Assembly: GCF_023702675.1 (NCBI RefSeq)
Contig: NZ_CP098478.1
Coordinates: 2,914,001 to 2,978,000 of the forward strand
DNA length: 64,000 nt
Direction of reading: 5' to 3'
DNA from: Acinetobacter sp. C26M
GTDB taxonomy: Bacteria > Pseudomonadota > Gammaproteobacteria > Pseudomonadales > Moraxellaceae
Below are positions 1 through 8,849 of this stretch, piece by piece (the stretch's first letter is position 1; every line of letters starts with the position of its first letter). The notes beneath the pieces are model-generated. The model was not told where the DNA came from and searched no databases. It saw only the letters and a program-made list of their open reading frames with translations. The position numbers and the translations under genes are program-made.

Positions 1-482
1 GGCGAGATGATCCAATTGCATTAGAACAATGGCAGCAAGGACAAACAGGCATCCCCATTATTGATGCTGGCATGCGACAAATGTTAGCTACAGGTTGGAT
101 GCATAATCGGGTGCGTATGATTTGCGCCATGTTTCTAAGCAAAAATCTGCTTATTGACTGGCGTAAGGGTGAACAATGGTTTATGCAGCACCTAATTGAT
201 GGTGACTTGGCTGCCAATAATGGTGGATGGCAATGGTGTGCTTCGACAGGGACGGATGCTGTTCCCTATTTCCGTGTATTTAATCCCATTACGCAGTCAC
301 AAAAGTTTGATCCTGAGGGAGAATATATTCGTCAATGGGTTCCTGAACTGGCCCATCTTGATAACAAAATGATTCATGAACCTTATGCTAGAAATCAGCC
401 TTCAACACTGGATTATCCTGAGCCGATGGTGGATTTAAAGGCCAGCCGCTTACGTGCAATCGAAGCATTTAAGTCATCTTAG
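1..482 (+). CDS. phr: Deoxyribodipyrimidine photolyase, C-terminal part (5' end outside window)
   Basis: This open frame enters from the left edge of the window (codons readable from base 3) and stops at 482. It encodes the last ~160 residues of a class I cyclobutane pyrimidine dimer photolyase of the cryptochrome/photolyase family. The FAD-binding C-terminal signatures are visible: GIPIIDAGMRQ, then TGWMHNRVRM, then NNGGWQWCASTG followed by PYFRVFNP. The enzyme uses light and reduced FAD to split pyrimidine dimers in the cytoplasm. The start codon and the antenna-binding N-terminal domain lie upstream of the window. No terminator is obvious before the polysaccharide operon that begins 140 bases later. 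The family call is secure. Confidence 0.95.
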   Translation, partial: RDDPIALEQWQQGQTGIPIIDAGMRQMLATGWMHNRVRMICAMFLSKNLLIDWRKGEQWFMQHLIDGDLAANNGGWQWCASTGTDAVPYFRVFNPITQSQKFDPEGEYIRQWVPELAHLDNKMIHEPYARNQPSTLDYPEPMVDLKASRLRAIEAFKSS

Positions 483-622
483 GGTGGCTTACATAAATTA
501 AAAAAATTATAAAATAAGACAATTTTTATTGTTTTGAAATACAGACTATACTGTATGTTACTGTTTATAAAATTATTTTACAAAGCCAACAACACAAAAA
601 CTGTCGTCAAAACTGTAAAATA

Positions 623-1417
623 ATGCTAACTTCTTCACAAAAGACATTTATTAAAACTAAAATTATTATGCAAAAAAATCCGGCTCCAGCACTCGTCTTA
701 TGGATTATCTCAGCTCAAATTTTTATGGGCATCGTTGCGTATGAGTGGCTACCAGCAAGTTATCGCGGAAGCTGGGTATTTCTACTTATTCTGTTAATTT
801 CAGGGGCTTTTTTAAATGTTGGTATGGCATTAGTACTTGGCCTCGTTACATTTGTAGGTGTAGCTGTCTATTTTTTCCTCGACCTAGCCAATCAAACCTA
901 TGTGGAACGCCAACTCCTGCTATTGTTCGTCCTGCCGATTACCCCCATTTTTTTAAGTGCGATCCGTCATAATATTCAAAATGCGCTCAAAAGCTTCCGT
1001 GACATTCAAAGTTATGATCGTAATTATCAACACGATATTTTGCCACTTACAGCGTTGAAACATTTCCAAGGCGAATTAAAAAAGCTACTTCAACTCACGC
1101 ACAAAGACCACTATAAAATCATTACCACCCATATCAACAATACCGTACTGATTCGTGAAATGTTGGGCGAAGATATTTGGAAAGAAACCCAAAATAAAAT
1201 TATGGCGATTCTTTCAAATGAAAGAGATAGTGTGATTTACCATTTCATTAATGAAGAACTCAGTGAAATTAAAAGTATTGTCATTCATGAACCGAGCATG
1301 GATGAACATCAGATCTATCCCCGCTTCATTCAAGATCTTCAAGAACTCACTGTACTCAAACTGCATATTGAGCAACATACTGAATACTTGACACCTTCCA
1401 GTCGAGAGGTGCACTGA
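623..1417 (+). CDS. Four-TM membrane protein with degenerate GGDEF-like domain (PelD-like regulator?)
   Basis: First gene of the polysaccharide operon. Residues ~20-120 hold about four hydrophobic helices. A soluble C-terminal domain follows from ~130. Its layout resembles a GGDEF fold: HDILPLTALKHFQGEL sits where HDxLTGLxNRxxFxxxL is expected, and LGEDIWKETQNKIMAIL and NERDSVIYHF-INEEL sit where the GGDEF loop and its upstream I-site belong. The active-site GGDEF is replaced (about FINEE) and the I-site RxxD reads NERD, so diguanylate cyclase activity is very unlikely. PelD of the Pel system has the same plan (4 TM plus degenerate GGDEF that binds c-di-GMP), with an extra GAF domain missing here. 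A regulatory role over the synthase is inference. The start is uncertain: ATG 623 has no clear Shine-Dalgarno, and ATG 668 is an alternative. The stop overlaps the next start by one base. Confidence 0.6.
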   Translation: MLTSSQKTFIKTKIIMQKNPAPALVLWIISAQIFMGIVAYEWLPASYRGSWVFLLILLISGAFLNVGMALVLGLVTFVGVAVYFFLDLANQTYVERQLLLLFVLPITPIFLSAIRHNIQNALKSFRDIQSYDRNYQHDILPLTALKHFQGELKKLLQLTHKDHYKIITTHINNTVLIREMLGEDIWKETQNKIMAILSNERDSVIYHFINEELSEIKSIVIHEPSMDEHQIYPRFIQDLQELTVLKLHIEQHTEYLTPSSREVH

Positions 1418-2322
1418 TGTCTGTATTACTTAATATTTGTGGTGTACTGGTTGCGACCAGCCATTTCCCAGATACAACCTTGCAGCAATTTTATCAGCAG
1501 TACTATCACTGTCAGATCGAAACAGCAAAGACAGATCTAAGCACTCAAATTCAGCCCCCTCAAATTGTTGCTGAATTCTTTCCTCAGCCTGCGACGTGGT
1601 GGCCTGTATTTACATCTGATCAGTTGGACTCCGAAAGCTTCAAACAGTTGGTCGAACAAGGTATTAAACCAGGTGTAATCTTACCGAATGAATATTTTAG
1701 TGCAGTTAAATATTATAAAATTAAAAAAGCCGTGAACGAGGGTGCTATTCCTGTTGCTTTCTATCAAATGGCCCATGCAAAGTATTTTGCCGCCAAAGCA
1801 ACATTCTCTACAGCCATAGGTCTACGCCCCTTAGCAGCACTGATTGAAACGGGTTGGGATGAGAACCTGATTGCCCAGCCTGCTGGCAGCTATATTATTC
1901 AATCAGATTTCCCAGATGAATTACGCATTCCAGCACGAAAAATTCAACATCATCAGCACTATTTTTATCAAGCCATTACAGATCCTTCGCAAAGCTCAGG
2001 TTATCAAGTGGTGATTAATCCGCCACTTGGAATGCCTGTAAATACCATCGAATACCCCAAACTGGGCATTTCATGGGATTTGAATCGCACACAATTTAGC
2101 AGCAGTACTGATGGAGTCGAAACCAGTTTATTTGGCTATATTCTAATTGGGCTAAGTACAGTGGTCATTCCACTCGACTATATTTATTCAGCACATTATC
2201 CAAGTTTACTTAGTACATTTGGGAGTTCAATTTCTTGGATTTCACTATTACTTGGTGGCGGACTACTCCTTATCTTGATTATTTCTATCATTCGTAGGAG
2301 AAGAATAAATGCCCGCAATTGA
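1417..2322 (+). CDS. Unknown membrane protein of the polysaccharide operon
   Basis: Not recognised. The 301-residue protein starts at an ATG that overlaps the upstream stop (TGATG), so it is probably translationally coupled. The N-terminus is mildly hydrophobic. A long mixed alpha/beta region (~20-235) has no motif I can name. The C-terminus has two hydrophobic helices (~238-258 and ~272-292) followed by a basic RRRR tail, a typical cytoplasmic anchor. It overlaps the glycosyltransferase gene by 14 bases. Its place between the GGDEF-like protein and the synthase suggests a structural or coupling part of the synthase complex in the inner membrane. That role is inferred from position only. Confidence 0.45.
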   Translation: MSVLLNICGVLVATSHFPDTTLQQFYQQYYHCQIETAKTDLSTQIQPPQIVAEFFPQPATWWPVFTSDQLDSESFKQLVEQGIKPGVILPNEYFSAVKYYKIKKAVNEGAIPVAFYQMAHAKYFAAKATFSTAIGLRPLAALIETGWDENLIAQPAGSYIIQSDFPDELRIPARKIQHHQHYFYQAITDPSQSSGYQVVINPPLGMPVNTIEYPKLGISWDLNRTQFSSSTDGVETSLFGYILIGLSTVVIPLDYIYSAHYPSLLSTFGSSISWISLLLGGGLLLILIISIIRRRRINARN

Positions 2323-3559
2323 TATTCTTTTCTTATTTGGTTTTCTGGGTATCTGGATTCCTCAAGCCTTTTGGGCTTGGTTAAGTTTCCAAGCATGGAA
2401 ATATTCAAAAAATGCAGCCAAAGAACTGGAGAATATGCCTGTTCCTGAGCATTGGCCTGTGTTAAGTGTTCTGATTCCTGCCTACAACGAAGGTGTTGTA
2501 ATCGAAGATACTTTACATGCGATTGCACAGCAGGACTATCCTGCTCACGCCTATGAAGTTCTACTAATTAATGATGGTTCGAAAGACAATACGCTAGAAA
2601 TTGCAGAGCGGATGGCTGCAATTTATCCTTGCATAAAAATTGTTAATGTCCCTAAAGGCATGGGAGGAAAAGGTAAGTCTCGTACTCTCAATAATGGTTT
2701 ACCTCATGCCACAGGAGAATTAATCGTCGTCTATGATGCAGATAGTACGCCAGAGCCAGACTGTGTACGACTGTTGGCCCAAACCTTACTTGCAGATAAA
2801 AAGTTAGTGGCGGTAAACGGGAAAGTGCGTACCCGTAACTGGCGTGACAGTATTTTGACTCGGTTTATTGCGATTGAATTTATTTTCTTTCAATGGATTT
2901 TCCAAGGTGGTCGCTGGCAACGTTTCGAACTGTCTACCTTGATGGGCACCAATTATGTAATCTGGCGCGATGCTCTAGAAACACTTGGTGGTTTTGATGA
3001 AAAATCTTTGGTTGATGATACCGAAATGAGCTTCCGTATCTTCCTCGGGCAAAGACGAATCAAGTGGGTACCTTACGCGGTTGGTTGGCAACAAGATCCA
3101 CCCTCGTTAAGTGTCTTTGTCAAACAGCGTTCACGCTGGACACAAGGGAATTTCTACGTTACCAGTAAATATTTACCGATCGCACTTCGAAAACCGTTCC
3201 CTATCGGCATCGAAATTTTTAACAACATCATGTGCTATGTGCTGTTTGTACCTGCACTGATCTGGAGTCACATCACCTTAACGTTAGGGTTATTGGGTAT
3301 TGCAGGGATTACCGTTCCTGGTCCATTTACCCTACTTTGGGGCCTATCCTTCTGTTTATATGTCGCACAAATGTGGTTCACCTTATCTTTAGAAAGAGCC
3401 AAACCTCAACTATATTTCTTCGCGGTTTTATCTTATGTCACGTATTCACAAGTATTCTTATTTATCGTGTTTAAAGCGGCTTATGACATGCTTAAAAATA
3501 AGATTCAGGGAAACTCGTTACAGTGGTATAAAACTGAGCGTAGCAAGGAGAAAAAATAA
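2309..3559 (+). CDS. GT2 family polysaccharide synthase (PgaC/NfrB-type)
   Basis: Membrane-bound family 2 processive glycosyltransferase of 416 residues. One N-terminal TM helix (~5-27) precedes the catalytic GT-A domain. The catalytic signatures are all present: INDGS near residue 88-91, DAD at ~143-145, DDTE at ~236-239 (the TED position) and QRSRW at ~273-277 (the QxxRW product-binding motif). Three further TM helices follow (~300-400), which would form the translocation channel. There is no PilZ or MshEN domain, so any c-di-GMP control must come from a partner, plausibly the GGDEF-like protein two genes upstream. The sugar donor is not shown by the sequence; linkage to wecB suggests UDP-ManNAc or UDP-GlcNAc. 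The next gene begins immediately after its stop. Confidence 0.85.
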   Translation: MPAIDILFLFGFLGIWIPQAFWAWLSFQAWKYSKNAAKELENMPVPEHWPVLSVLIPAYNEGVVIEDTLHAIAQQDYPAHAYEVLLINDGSKDNTLEIAERMAAIYPCIKIVNVPKGMGGKGKSRTLNNGLPHATGELIVVYDADSTPEPDCVRLLAQTLLADKKLVAVNGKVRTRNWRDSILTRFIAIEFIFFQWIFQGGRWQRFELSTLMGTNYVIWRDALETLGGFDEKSLVDDTEMSFRIFLGQRRIKWVPYAVGWQQDPPSLSVFVKQRSRWTQGNFYVTSKYLPIALRKPFPIGIEIFNNIMCYVLFVPALIWSHITLTLGLLGIAGITVPGPFTLLWGLSFCLYVAQMWFTLSLERAKPQLYFFAVLSYVTYSQVFLFIVFKAAYDMLKNKIQGNSLQWYKTERSKEKK

Positions 3560-5407
3560 ATGAAAAATAAAACCTTACATCATCCATTTTTAAAAGCTAT
3601 GCTTGCAAGTGTAGTACTCTCCTTGCCCGTATTTACATCCGCGGACACATTGAATACATGGACCTTTGACAATATCAATACGTCCAATAAATATACCATT
3701 GAGCCACACTTCTTTTATGTGGGCAAAGGCTCTGAATGGCAGAATATTCGTTTTAGTAGTGATTATTCCACAGAGCATTTCACTACTTTATTGGTCAAAT
3801 TTGATGACAAGCTGATCTATAACACCACACTAAACGGTGATGGTACGCTGAGTTTTGATATTCCAGCAACCCCAAGCGGCTTTCATCGTCTAGATTTTAT
3901 TTTACAGCAATATTCGCCAAATACCTCGCCTGCTGCTGACCGTACTACCTTCTGTAGTGAAGATGTCGATCAGGTGACTTATTTAAGTAACTCTAAAATT
4001 GAATATGTTCGCCACCGACCGATTTATCGCTTAAAAGATTTACCAGATGCCTTATTCAACCCTCAGGTTGTGCGACCAACGCCATTTGTTGGCGTCTTGA
4101 AATATAACCCTGCACATGTCAATGAAGCTTCAATGTTAGGGCGTTTGATCAGTGCATGGGGTTCAGTCACGCCTATCCAATGGTATGAGCAAAATGCACC
4201 AACAGAACAGACTCCCAACTTTTATATAGAAATTGTAAAGTCAGCTAGTCCTTTACCAAAAGGGACTTTAGTGCAAATTAGCACTGAAAATGATATTCCA
4301 ACCTTACAAATTCAATATGACCAACCTGAAAAACTGACCTCCGCAATTAACGGCTTACTCAATGCAGATTACTTACAGCAACTGAACACCTCTGCAACCT
4401 TTCTTCCGAATAAGCTTGCAGCACCAAATTGGGCTAAAATCAAACAAATTCATACCCTTGCCGATTTAGGTATCAGTGATTTCCGCTTGAACCAAGCTGA
4501 AAAAAATCTCTTCCTCAACTTCCCCGCTGTTTGGCAGCCAACGGATATTTTACAAGGTCAAATCGCACTCCGTGTGCAAAGTGGTTTATTGGAAGGCTCA
4601 AACATTACCACTTGGATCGATGGGGGCTTTGCTGGGAGTTTAAAAACAGCCAATTTAGATTCTGACCCCGTGAATCGACAATTCAACTACTTTGCCAAAA
4701 CCATTTCAAATAATACAACCTTCAATTTGAAGCTTGAGAATTCGGTTATTGTAAATTCACAGTGCCTACCAACCGCGAAAGGTTCACTTTGGATTGATAC
4801 ACAAAAGTCGACAGTGAAACTGCCACATAAACTCAAAAATGGGGTTGCATCCTTATCGATGACTTTTGCAACCCATCCAACTATTGCTATTGATAGTAAT
4901 GCAGGGAGTTTAGAAATTGCGATGATCGTCAGCCAAGTGGCTAAAAAAATGCTGATGACCAATGATCCAATCCCGCTAAACCTAGTGAAATTAGATCCCA
5001 ATAAACCTGAACTTCTTAATGTACAGGTGAATCCTAATATCTATCGTCAACAGGTTTTAATGCATCAAAGTACACTTTATGCACCTGCAACTGCCAATGG
5101 TTTCTTGGTCAGTTTCCACGATCAACGTTTTGATATTATTACTGACTCAATGCAAGGTGCGCAGAACTTCACCAAGCTTTGGGAAAAGGTTCAACAAAAT
5201 ATCCCAAACAATGCCAGTAAAATTTTAGTCACTGAAAGCGGTCAAGTTTTTGTTTTACAAAAAATTATGGTTGGAAACCAAAAAGCGCCTCTCGTTAAGC
5301 AATCATCATTCTTTATCTTGGTCGTTATAATCTCTGCTATCATGATTCTTGCAATTTTGCTCTGGTACTGGCGAAAAAGACCAAATGCTAAGAATAAGGC
5401 TGACTAA
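3560..5407 (+). CDS. BcsB-like periplasmic co-polymerase protein, membrane anchored
   Basis: A 615-residue protein with a Sec signal peptide (cleavage likely after TSA, ~28), a long beta-rich periplasmic region and a single C-terminal TM helix (~588-608) ending in a basic tail. This matches the plan of cellulose synthase subunit BcsB: carbohydrate-binding and flavodoxin-like domains, then an anchor that packs against the synthase. FYVGKGSEWQNIRFSSDYS near the start, the SGFHRLDF segment and PTPFVGVLKYNP fit BcsB-like jelly-roll and linker regions, though similarity looks low. It starts one base after the synthase stop, supporting a stoichiometric partner. The BcsB assignment rests on architecture and context; a structure prediction would settle it. 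Confidence 0.6.
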   Translation: MKNKTLHHPFLKAMLASVVLSLPVFTSADTLNTWTFDNINTSNKYTIEPHFFYVGKGSEWQNIRFSSDYSTEHFTTLLVKFDDKLIYNTTLNGDGTLSFDIPATPSGFHRLDFILQQYSPNTSPAADRTTFCSEDVDQVTYLSNSKIEYVRHRPIYRLKDLPDALFNPQVVRPTPFVGVLKYNPAHVNEASMLGRLISAWGSVTPIQWYEQNAPTEQTPNFYIEIVKSASPLPKGTLVQISTENDIPTLQIQYDQPEKLTSAINGLLNADYLQQLNTSATFLPNKLAAPNWAKIKQIHTLADLGISDFRLNQAEKNLFLNFPAVWQPTDILQGQIALRVQSGLLEGSNITTWIDGGFAGSLKTANLDSDPVNRQFNYFAKTISNNTTFNLKLENSVIVNSQCLPTAKGSLWIDTQKSTVKLPHKLKNGVASLSMTFATHPTIAIDSNAGSLEIAMIVSQVAKKMLMTNDPIPLNLVKLDPNKPELLNVQVNPNIYRQQVLMHQSTLYAPATANGFLVSFHDQRFDIITDSMQGAQNFTKLWEKVQQNIPNNASKILVTESGQVFVLQKIMVGNQKAPLVKQSSFFILVVIISAIMILAILLWYWRKRPNAKNKAD

Positions 5408-6263
5408 ATCAACAATTTTAATCACGCTTGCTTTATCAGCTCTGCTATTTTTAGGAGGTTGTATTCATCATCTCAAAACAGATGTACAACCTCCACACAT
5501 TGAAGGTATGTTTTGGCAGCCTGACTTGGCAACTACGCCACCGTCAGGCAATTGGAACTTATTAGGTGTCTCTACTTTTGTACCCCAATGGTCAGTGGTG
5601 CAATCTAAATCTTGGTTTGACCATGATATCGGTTTAGAAAAATGGGATAAAAATATTAATCTGAAACAACTTCAGCAAAAGCCATGGGCTCAACATATTC
5701 TTTTGGGCTTGGCTGGAGAATATGATGAAAGGTTAGCCCGCTCCAATGTATTGCAGCTTGCCGAGAATTCTAAAAAAATCATTGCGAATACTAAAGTCAT
5801 TCCACTTAAAGGTTATTACTTTCCAGTGGAAGCAGACCCAACTTGGATCTGTGTAGATGATTTAGCCAAAGCCATTCGAACCTTACCCAAACCACTTTGG
5901 ATCAGTATCTATAGTGGCGAACAAGCACCTGAACATTTAGATTCGTGGTTAAAAAGCTGGTTACCAAGCCACACAGGTGTGTTCTTCCAAGATGGTGTTG
6001 GCGTTGGAACCCGTTCTCCGCAACAAGCCCGAGTCGTGCTAGAAGACCTTCAAAAAGAATTTGGTAAGGACAATATTGTGATTGTATTAGAAGCTTTTCG
6101 TCCTGTGAAAGGCGGAAAGTTTCGCTCCGCCTACCCGTGGGAAATCATGAAACAACTGAAAGCCTACGAAGGGCAAAAAGTGTATATCTTTGACGGCCCA
6201 CACTATATGAACCGTATGACTGTTTATGCTGTCGCCTTGTGGTATAAACTCAAATACAGCTAA
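5385..6263 (+). CDS. Lipoprotein, possible TIM-barrel glycosidase of the polysaccharide locus
   Basis: Last gene of the plus-strand operon. I take ATG 5385, inside the end of the previous gene, because it gives a clean lipoprotein signal (basic MLRIR, hydrophobic stretch, LGGC lipobox). An upstream in-frame TTG at 5349 is possible. The mature part (~278 residues) has repeating alpha/beta character with segments such as HILLGLAGEYDERLA, PLWISIYSGEQ, GVFFQDGVG and IVIVLEAFRPV. This looks like a TIM barrel of the kind found in DUF4434-like or PslG-like glycosidases associated with exopolysaccharide loci. The E in LEAF and D in FQDG could be catalytic, but this is a guess. Its stop (6261-6263) abuts the stop of wecB on the other strand. 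Confidence 0.5.
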   Translation: MLRIRLTKSTILITLALSALLFLGGCIHHLKTDVQPPHIEGMFWQPDLATTPPSGNWNLLGVSTFVPQWSVVQSKSWFDHDIGLEKWDKNINLKQLQQKPWAQHILLGLAGEYDERLARSNVLQLAENSKKIIANTKVIPLKGYYFPVEADPTWICVDDLAKAIRTLPKPLWISIYSGEQAPEHLDSWLKSWLPSHTGVFFQDGVGVGTRSPQQARVVLEDLQKEFGKDNIVIVLEAFRPVKGGKFRSAYPWEIMKQLKAYEGQKVYIFDGPHYMNRMTVYAVALWYKLKYS

Positions 6264-7403
6264 TCAATCATGAGACCAACCATCTGCAATTTGGTCTAAA
6301 ATACGTTGCGACGCTTTACCATCTCCAAAGGGATTTGGAACATTGGCCATTAGCTCGTAATGTGCTTGATCAGATAATAATTTCTCAGCTTCTGCTACGA
6401 TTTTTTCTTGATCCGTCCCAACCAATATCCCAGCACCTACTTGTACAACTTCGGGGCGCTCCGTTGTCTCTCTTAAGATCAGTACAGGCTTATTAAATGA
6501 AGGGCTTTCCTCTTGTAAACCACCAGAATCCGTTAAAATAAAACTAGCCCGATCAATCACAGCCAGTAAGCTTGGATAATCGAGAGGTTTAACCAAATGT
6601 ACTTGAGCATGTCCATCAAATTGAGCATGAACAAGATCATGTACGGCAGGATTTAAGTGTACAGGCCACACAAAATGCACATCTCTATATTTCTGTGCTA
6701 AATGCTGAACGGCATTACAGATGTTTTGAATACCTTCACCGAAATTTTCACGACGATGCGCTGTAATTAAGACCACTCGTGAATTGGCTGAGAAATTCAA
6801 ATCATGTTGCTGTAAATAATTTTGTTCAGCACCTTTACGCTGAATCAGTTCTCGACCTAAATAGACTGCATCTACCACAGTATTACCAGTTACTGTAATT
6901 GCATCAGTAGCAATATGCTCCTGCAATAAATTCTGTTTCGACTGCTCAGTCGGTGCGAAATGCCATTGAGTAATTCTTGAAACCAGTTGACGATTGCCTT
7001 CTTCTGGAAATGGGTGCTCTAAATCATAAGAACGTAAACCTGCTTCAACATGAGCGACTGGAATTTTCATAGAAAAGGCGACTAATCCAGCAGCTAGAAC
7101 AGTTGTGGTATCACCTTGAATTATAATTGCATCGCGCTGTTGCCCATCATTAAAAACACCTTCTAACTGACTTAGACCTTGTATCAATAATTGATTTAGA
7201 CTTTGGCCTGCATTCATCATTTTTAAACGATGATCAATTTTTATTTGAAAGAATTCAATCGCATCACGAACTAACTCATCATGCTGACCTGTGAAAATAA
7301 CTTCGACCTGAAAACGAGAATCCTGTTGAGCTTGTAAAATAACAGGTGCTAATTTAATCAATTCAGGTCGTGTTCCAAACACAATCGATATCATTTTTTT
7401 CAT
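6264..7403 (-). CDS. wecB: UDP-N-acetylglucosamine 2-epimerase (non-hydrolysing)
   Basis: Cytoplasmic enzyme interconverting UDP-GlcNAc and UDP-ManNAc; 379 residues, the usual family length. Clear signatures: GTRPELIKLAPV at the N-terminus, TGQHDELV, QGDTTTVLA, HVEAGLRS with EEGNRQLVSRI, TAHRRENFG, and TDSGGLQEESP near the C-terminus. The start is supported by AAGAG nine bases upstream, which sits inside the last codons of the preceding gene (gap of two bases), so it is cotranslated with the NfrA-like protein. In E. coli, WecB is required for the NfrA/NfrB-dependent surface glycan that N4 phage recognises. Its placement here suggests ManNAc is a building block of this polymer. No other enterobacterial-common-antigen or capsule genes are nearby. 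Confidence 0.95.
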   Translation of the reverse strand: MKKMISIVFGTRPELIKLAPVILQAQQDSRFQVEVIFTGQHDELVRDAIEFFQIKIDHRLKMMNAGQSLNQLLIQGLSQLEGVFNDGQQRDAIIIQGDTTTVLAAGLVAFSMKIPVAHVEAGLRSYDLEHPFPEEGNRQLVSRITQWHFAPTEQSKQNLLQEHIATDAITVTGNTVVDAVYLGRELIQRKGAEQNYLQQHDLNFSANSRVVLITAHRRENFGEGIQNICNAVQHLAQKYRDVHFVWPVHLNPAVHDLVHAQFDGHAQVHLVKPLDYPSLLAVIDRASFILTDSGGLQEESPSFNKPVLILRETTERPEVVQVGAGILVGTDQEKIVAEAEKLLSDQAHYELMANVPNPFGDGKASQRILDQIADGWSHD

Positions 7404-7405
7404 AG

Positions 7406-8620
7406 TTAAAAACTCTTATAAAAAACCAGTTCAGTACGGGTGTTGTTATAATTTTCAGTGCCATCAGCTAGAGCATCTTTAAAATAGTGCCCATACAAGC
7501 GTTCAACACGTAATTTCACTGGAATATAGTTAAATGGCTGCCAAGCAATGCCAGCACCATATTCAAATAAATTATTGTAATTTTCACCTTCCGAATCCGC
7601 TAAGGTATGCAGCTTGCCATAGGCTTGTACTGTACCCGCTTCACCGCGATAAACATTGAAACCAGAACGCAATCTCAAATCAGCAATCACATTATAGTCT
7701 TCACGCGAGTAACTCGCGACATTGCCATACAAGTCAGTAAAATAATCATTCCATAGCGTGCGTTGTTCTATCGCGGGATTAGCGTACCATTCTTGGTAAC
7801 CTGTCACGCCACCGACTACACTTTCACGGAATTTGTCTCGATTACGGTCAATCAGATCATAACTGCCACCGACTTCTAAATAAGCACGGACAGGTATTGA
7901 TTGCCAAGGTTGATAGTTTGCACCTATGCCAACAGTCACTGCATTTTCATCAATGATTTCAGGACGAACCCCACCCTTAGATTTGGTGTCACGGTTTAGA
8001 TTTACAAAGCCATAGACTTGTGCCCGGCCATTATCGAGATTCTTCCCATAACGCATTTTTAAGGGAAAAATGAAATCGTCATAACGCGATTCATACGATG
8101 GTGCAAAATACACATCCTTAAAAGTCGATGGAACAATTGCTCCACTTAAGTTTTGCACGGCTTGCTGGGCTTTAGCTGCAATTTCAGCATCTGAAGATGT
8201 CGATAATCCTTTAAAAATAACTAATGCTTCTTTATTCCGTTTCTGCTGATTCAGCAAATAGGCTTCTTGTAATTTCAGCTGATCGTCTTGTGGTGCAAGC
8301 TGTTCAGCCTTACGTACACTTTGAATCGCATCATTTTGTTTATTTAAGCGAATCTGCAAATAAGTCAAACTTTTCCAAACCTTGATATCTTGTGGTGTGA
8401 GTTGACCTAACTCAATCAAAATTTTCTCAGCTTCTACTGGCTGGCTTTGTTCAATTTTATAAAACTTGTCCCAACGATCATAAATTGGGTTACCTGGTTT
8501 ATATGCGGCATCCCCTTCTTTGACAAAATCAGAGCCAGCACTGAATGCATATTGGACTGGTAAGATAAGACCTAAAATTAATAGTGTATGACTCAGCAGC
8601 TTATTTTTCGAATTGTTCAT
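7406..8620 (-). CDS. NfrA-like TPR and outer-membrane beta-barrel protein
   Basis: Start set at ATG 8620, giving a good signal peptide (hydrophobic LLSHTLLILGLILPVQY, then AFSA); a TTG at 8632 is the longer option. Residues ~30-155 contain TPR-like helices (EKILIELGQLTPQDIKVWKSL, AIQSVRKAEQLAPQDDQLKLQEAYLL). Residues ~165-404 are beta-strand rich with alternating aromatic residues and end in FYKSF, an outer-membrane barrel signature with terminal Phe. The C-terminal half resembles the C-terminal domain of bacteriophage N4 adsorption protein NfrA. Such proteins export or anchor a polysaccharide, with TPRs in the periplasm. It forms an operon with wecB. The TPR-plus-barrel architecture is clear; the NfrA family name is from memory of the domain. 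Confidence 0.7.
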   Translation of the reverse strand: MNNSKNKLLSHTLLILGLILPVQYAFSAGSDFVKEGDAAYKPGNPIYDRWDKFYKIEQSQPVEAEKILIELGQLTPQDIKVWKSLTYLQIRLNKQNDAIQSVRKAEQLAPQDDQLKLQEAYLLNQQKRNKEALVIFKGLSTSSDAEIAAKAQQAVQNLSGAIVPSTFKDVYFAPSYESRYDDFIFPLKMRYGKNLDNGRAQVYGFVNLNRDTKSKGGVRPEIIDENAVTVGIGANYQPWQSIPVRAYLEVGGSYDLIDRNRDKFRESVVGGVTGYQEWYANPAIEQRTLWNDYFTDLYGNVASYSREDYNVIADLRLRSGFNVYRGEAGTVQAYGKLHTLADSEGENYNNLFEYGAGIAWQPFNYIPVKLRVERLYGHYFKDALADGTENYNNTRTELVFYKSF

Positions 8621-8849
8621 CGCAGATCTCAACTAAAAATACTCATCATATGGACAATAAAAATCGATGTAATCCAAAGTTAAAGTGTTAAATTATTCAC
8701 ATATTATAACCAAATCATGGTTATGCAATCGTTAAAATACGTTATTTTATAATAGATTAAGTTTATGAATCATCAATAGAATTTTACAAATAACCCATGA
8801 TTCACTACGTTATAAATGATTCAGTCCAAATAATTTTAAAGAGCGCATT

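Noticed and set aside
547..552. TATACT as -10 box of the polysaccharide operon
   Set aside because: The only -35 candidate at suitable spacing (TTTTTA) is weak, so I did not list a promoter.
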